From Acidimicrobiia bacterium (GTDB lineage Bacteria > Actinomycetota > Acidimicrobiia > Acidimicrobiales > CATQHL01), in contig JAGWAK010000014.1 of NCBI GenBank assembly GCA_021296435.1, positions 7,583 through 14,742 on the forward strand: a DNA stretch of 7,160 bases, in the 5' to 3' direction. The number at the start of each line of letters is the position of its first letter. Within the stretch, counting starts at the first letter, position 1. Of this stretch, positions 5,958-7,160 are shown one piece after another. The notes under the pieces were generated by a model. It saw only the letters and a program-made list of their open reading frames with translations. It had not been told where the DNA came from and searched no databases. The translations under genes and the position numbers were made by a program.

Positions 5958-6208
5958 TGGAAACGATTAATGCATCCGACTTCAAGGCGCGCTGCCTCGC
6001 CATCCTCGATCGGGTCTGCGAGACCGGGGAACGCGTCGTCATCCTCAAGCGTGGGCGGGCAGTAGCCGAACTCTGGCCTCCAAGCCGCGCCCGGGCCGAG
6101 TACCCGCAGAGGGAACTGAGGGGCACGGTGACCGTCGTCGGCGACATCGTGGGACCTGCCGTTCCCGAGGATTACTGGGAAAGTCTCGGTGATGACGGCG
6201 CTGCTTGA
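5957..6208 (+). CDS. Type II antitoxin, Phd/VapB-type
   Basis: The protein is 83 residues from GTG 5957. The N-terminal domain METINASDFKARCLAILDRV, followed by ETGERVVILKRGRAVAELWP, matches the Phd/YefM fold that dimerises and binds DNA. The C-terminal part (EYPQRELRGTVTVVGDIVGP and then PEDYWESL) resembles the flexible segment that wraps and inhibits the partner PIN toxin. It would repress its own promoter at the inverted repeat just upstream. Start choice: the family typically begins right at the METINAS-like segment, and the predicted transcription start coincides with GTG 5957, so ATG 5942 (adding five residues) would lie before the transcript. No Shine-Dalgarno precedes either codon. 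Its end overlaps the toxin gene by 17 bases, a common arrangement that ties toxin synthesis to the antitoxin. Confidence 0.88.
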   Translation: METINASDFKARCLAILDRVCETGERVVILKRGRAVAELWPPSRARAEYPQRELRGTVTVVGDIVGPAVPEDYWESLGDDGAA

Positions 6209-6590
6209 CACTCACATCCTGATCTGGTGGTTGAACGATATCTCGCGACTGTCGCCGGAGCAGCGGAACGTCGCTGCATCCGCGAGCGCGGAATCGCCGC
6301 TGCTTGTGTCGGACATATCGCTCTGGGAAGTTGCCACCCTCTGCGATCTGCGGCGCATCCGGCTGTCCGTCCCCCTGCGGGAGTGGCTGGACAAGGCGGT
6401 CGCCCCGCCGCTGGTCAGACGGCAGGGGATCTCGCCGGCCATCGCGGCGGAACTGGCCGCCCTGCCCGACTCCTTCCATCGGGATCCCGCCGATCGCATC
6501 CTCGTCGCCACAGCCCGCGTGTTGGGCGCGACACTGCTGACGCACGACCGCAGGATCATTGAAGCCAACCTCGTGGAGACCGTGCCCTGA
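6192..6590 (+). CDS. vapC: Type II toxin, VapC-like PIN-domain ribonuclease
   Basis: The protein is 132 residues from ATG 6192. It opens with MTALLDTHILIWWL, giving the first catalytic Asp (Asp6). Glu46 in SDISLWEVATL, Asp98 and Asp101 in HRDPADRILVATA, and Asp119 in LLTHDRRI complete the acidic metal-binding pocket expected of active PIN-domain nucleases. VapC toxins cleave RNA, usually specific tRNA or rRNA sites, and are neutralised by the cognate antitoxin. GTG at 6189 directly before the ATG is an equally possible start and adds one residue. GGGA (6177-6180) lies just upstream as a modest ribosome binding site. The gene overlaps the antitoxin by 17 bases, so translation is probably coupled. 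The full set of acidic residues and the intact length argue that the toxin is functional; its RNA target cannot be predicted. Confidence 0.92.
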   Translation: MTALLDTHILIWWLNDISRLSPEQRNVAASASAESPLLVSDISLWEVATLCDLRRIRLSVPLREWLDKAVAPPLVRRQGISPAIAAELAALPDSFHRDPADRILVATARVLGATLLTHDRRIIEANLVETVP

Positions 6591-6601
6591 GCGGCAGCCT
6601 C

Positions 6602-6623
6602 CCGCCGCAGCCGAATGCGGCGG
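6602..6623. terminator. Perfect hairpin between convergent genes
   Basis: CCGCCGCA (6602-6609) and TGCGGCGG (6616-6623) pair over eight bases around the loop gccgaa. The hairpin starts 12 bases after the toxin stop and ends 18 bases before the stop of the convergent gene. No run of T follows on either strand, so it lacks one half of a standard intrinsic terminator. It may still stop or protect transcripts from both sides. Confidence 0.5.
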
Positions 6624-6641
6624 TACGACTGCCACGGGCTG

Positions 6642-7160
6642 CTAGGGCACGAGGGCGGTCTCCCGCTTCCTGAGCACGAACAGCCCCTCGCGCATGCTCG
6701 ACACGATGATGTTCCCGGAGGGGAAGAACGGGTAGTTGCTCCACGATCCGGCGAAGCCGGGGGCGTCCGGGCTCCCGCGCACCGTGTCGAAGAAGCCGGC
6801 CGGGACGGGGTTCTCGGGGTCGGAGATGTCGAAGATCCGGAGTCCGCTCACGTAGTTCGACTGGTACATGAGGTCGCCGCGGATGTAGAGGTTGTGGTCC
6901 GATGCCGCGTTGTCCTGCACGAACTCGCGGACGAGTACCGGATCGTCGAGATCCGCTACGTCCCATACCAGCGTGCGGGTCCCGTCCGTCCCGCCCGACA
7001 ACTCGTCGAGTTCGTCGTTCAGGTAGAAGTAGCGCTGGTCCTCCGACAGCCACCCCTGGTGGGAATAGGCCACGTTCGGGTAGGCGGCGTTCGAGATCGG
7101 CGTCGGGTTCTCCTTGTCCGTCACATCGCCGATGCCGAGCTTCGTCGCGCTCGCGTTGAA
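6642..7160 (-). CDS. Choice-of-anchor-B/LVIVD-type protein, N-terminal part missing
   Basis: The frame stays open to the window edge, so the gene starts beyond 7160 and 172 C-terminal residues are visible; the GTG at 7124 is internal. Repeated units have the pattern of LVIVD beta-propeller blades: KLGIGDVTDKENPTPISNA, then TLVWDVADLDDPVLVREF, then GLRIFDISDPENPVPAGFFD, each with a D-[IV]-x-D-x-x-[ND]-P core. Between blades, YSHQGWLSEDQRYFYLNDELDE and SDHNLYIRGDLMYQSNYVSG match, from memory, the choice-of-anchor-B family of surface or secreted propeller proteins of unknown role. The protein ends LFVLRKRETALVP with no sorting domain or membrane anchor, so any anchoring must be N-terminal. It converges with the toxin gene across 51 bases that contain a hairpin. 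It shows no evident functional link to its neighbours. Confidence 0.85.
   Translation of the reverse strand, partial: FNASATKLGIGDVTDKENPTPISNAAYPNVAYSHQGWLSEDQRYFYLNDELDELSGGTDGTRTLVWDVADLDDPVLVREFVQDNAASDHNLYIRGDLMYQSNYVSGLRIFDISDPENPVPAGFFDTVRGSPDAPGFAGSWSNYPFFPSGNIIVSSMREGLFVLRKRETALVP

Overview
The window is high-GC bacterial DNA, densely packed, with short or overlapping gene junctions and many exported proteins (lipoproteins, a Tat substrate, signal peptides). The mix of families (a DUF6503-like protein, a NIPSNAP-like lipoprotein, a Tat-exported class V aminotransferase, an S51 peptidase, a choice-of-anchor-B/LVIVD protein) looks most like Gemmatimonadota or a similar high-GC environmental phylum. 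This is an impression from gene content, because the window has no rRNA or other marker gene.

Layout. Bases 1-1102 (+): the 3' part of a DUF6503-like gene, overlapped by a lipoprotein of the staphylococcal-nuclease family with an intact catalytic set. Bases 1125-3494 (-): an apparent three-gene operon read right to left, made of a small secreted protein of unrecognised family, a Tat-signal class V aminotransferase-like PLP protein, and a NIPSNAP-like lipoprotein. All three appear to be exported. Bases 3495-3683: a divergent intergenic region. Bases 3684-5877 (+): a secreted S51 (cyanophycinase-like) serine peptidase followed after 16 bases by a major facilitator transporter. Bases 5921-6590 (+): a compact toxin-antitoxin module (Phd/VapB-type antitoxin and PIN-domain VapC toxin) with its own AT-rich promoter and a perfect inverted repeat over the -10 region. 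Bases 6642-7160 (-): the C-terminal part of a choice-of-anchor-B-type protein, cut by the window end and convergent with the toxin.

The two most informative signals lie below the gene level. First, a 20-bp tandem duplication sits exactly on a start/stop overlap (ATGA) in the minus-strand operon. It separates the two genes but leaves a 7-codon mini-ORF that keeps an ATGA junction at both ends. Second, the toxin-antitoxin promoter is placed so that the predicted transcript would begin at or next to the antitoxin GTG codon, which suggests a leaderless message. I see no CRISPR array, insertion sequence, tRNA or rRNA, and no clear case for a wholly new multi-gene system. The exported aminotransferase/NIPSNAP operon and the S51 peptidase with a changed substrate-site signature are the nearest candidates for undescribed biochemistry.
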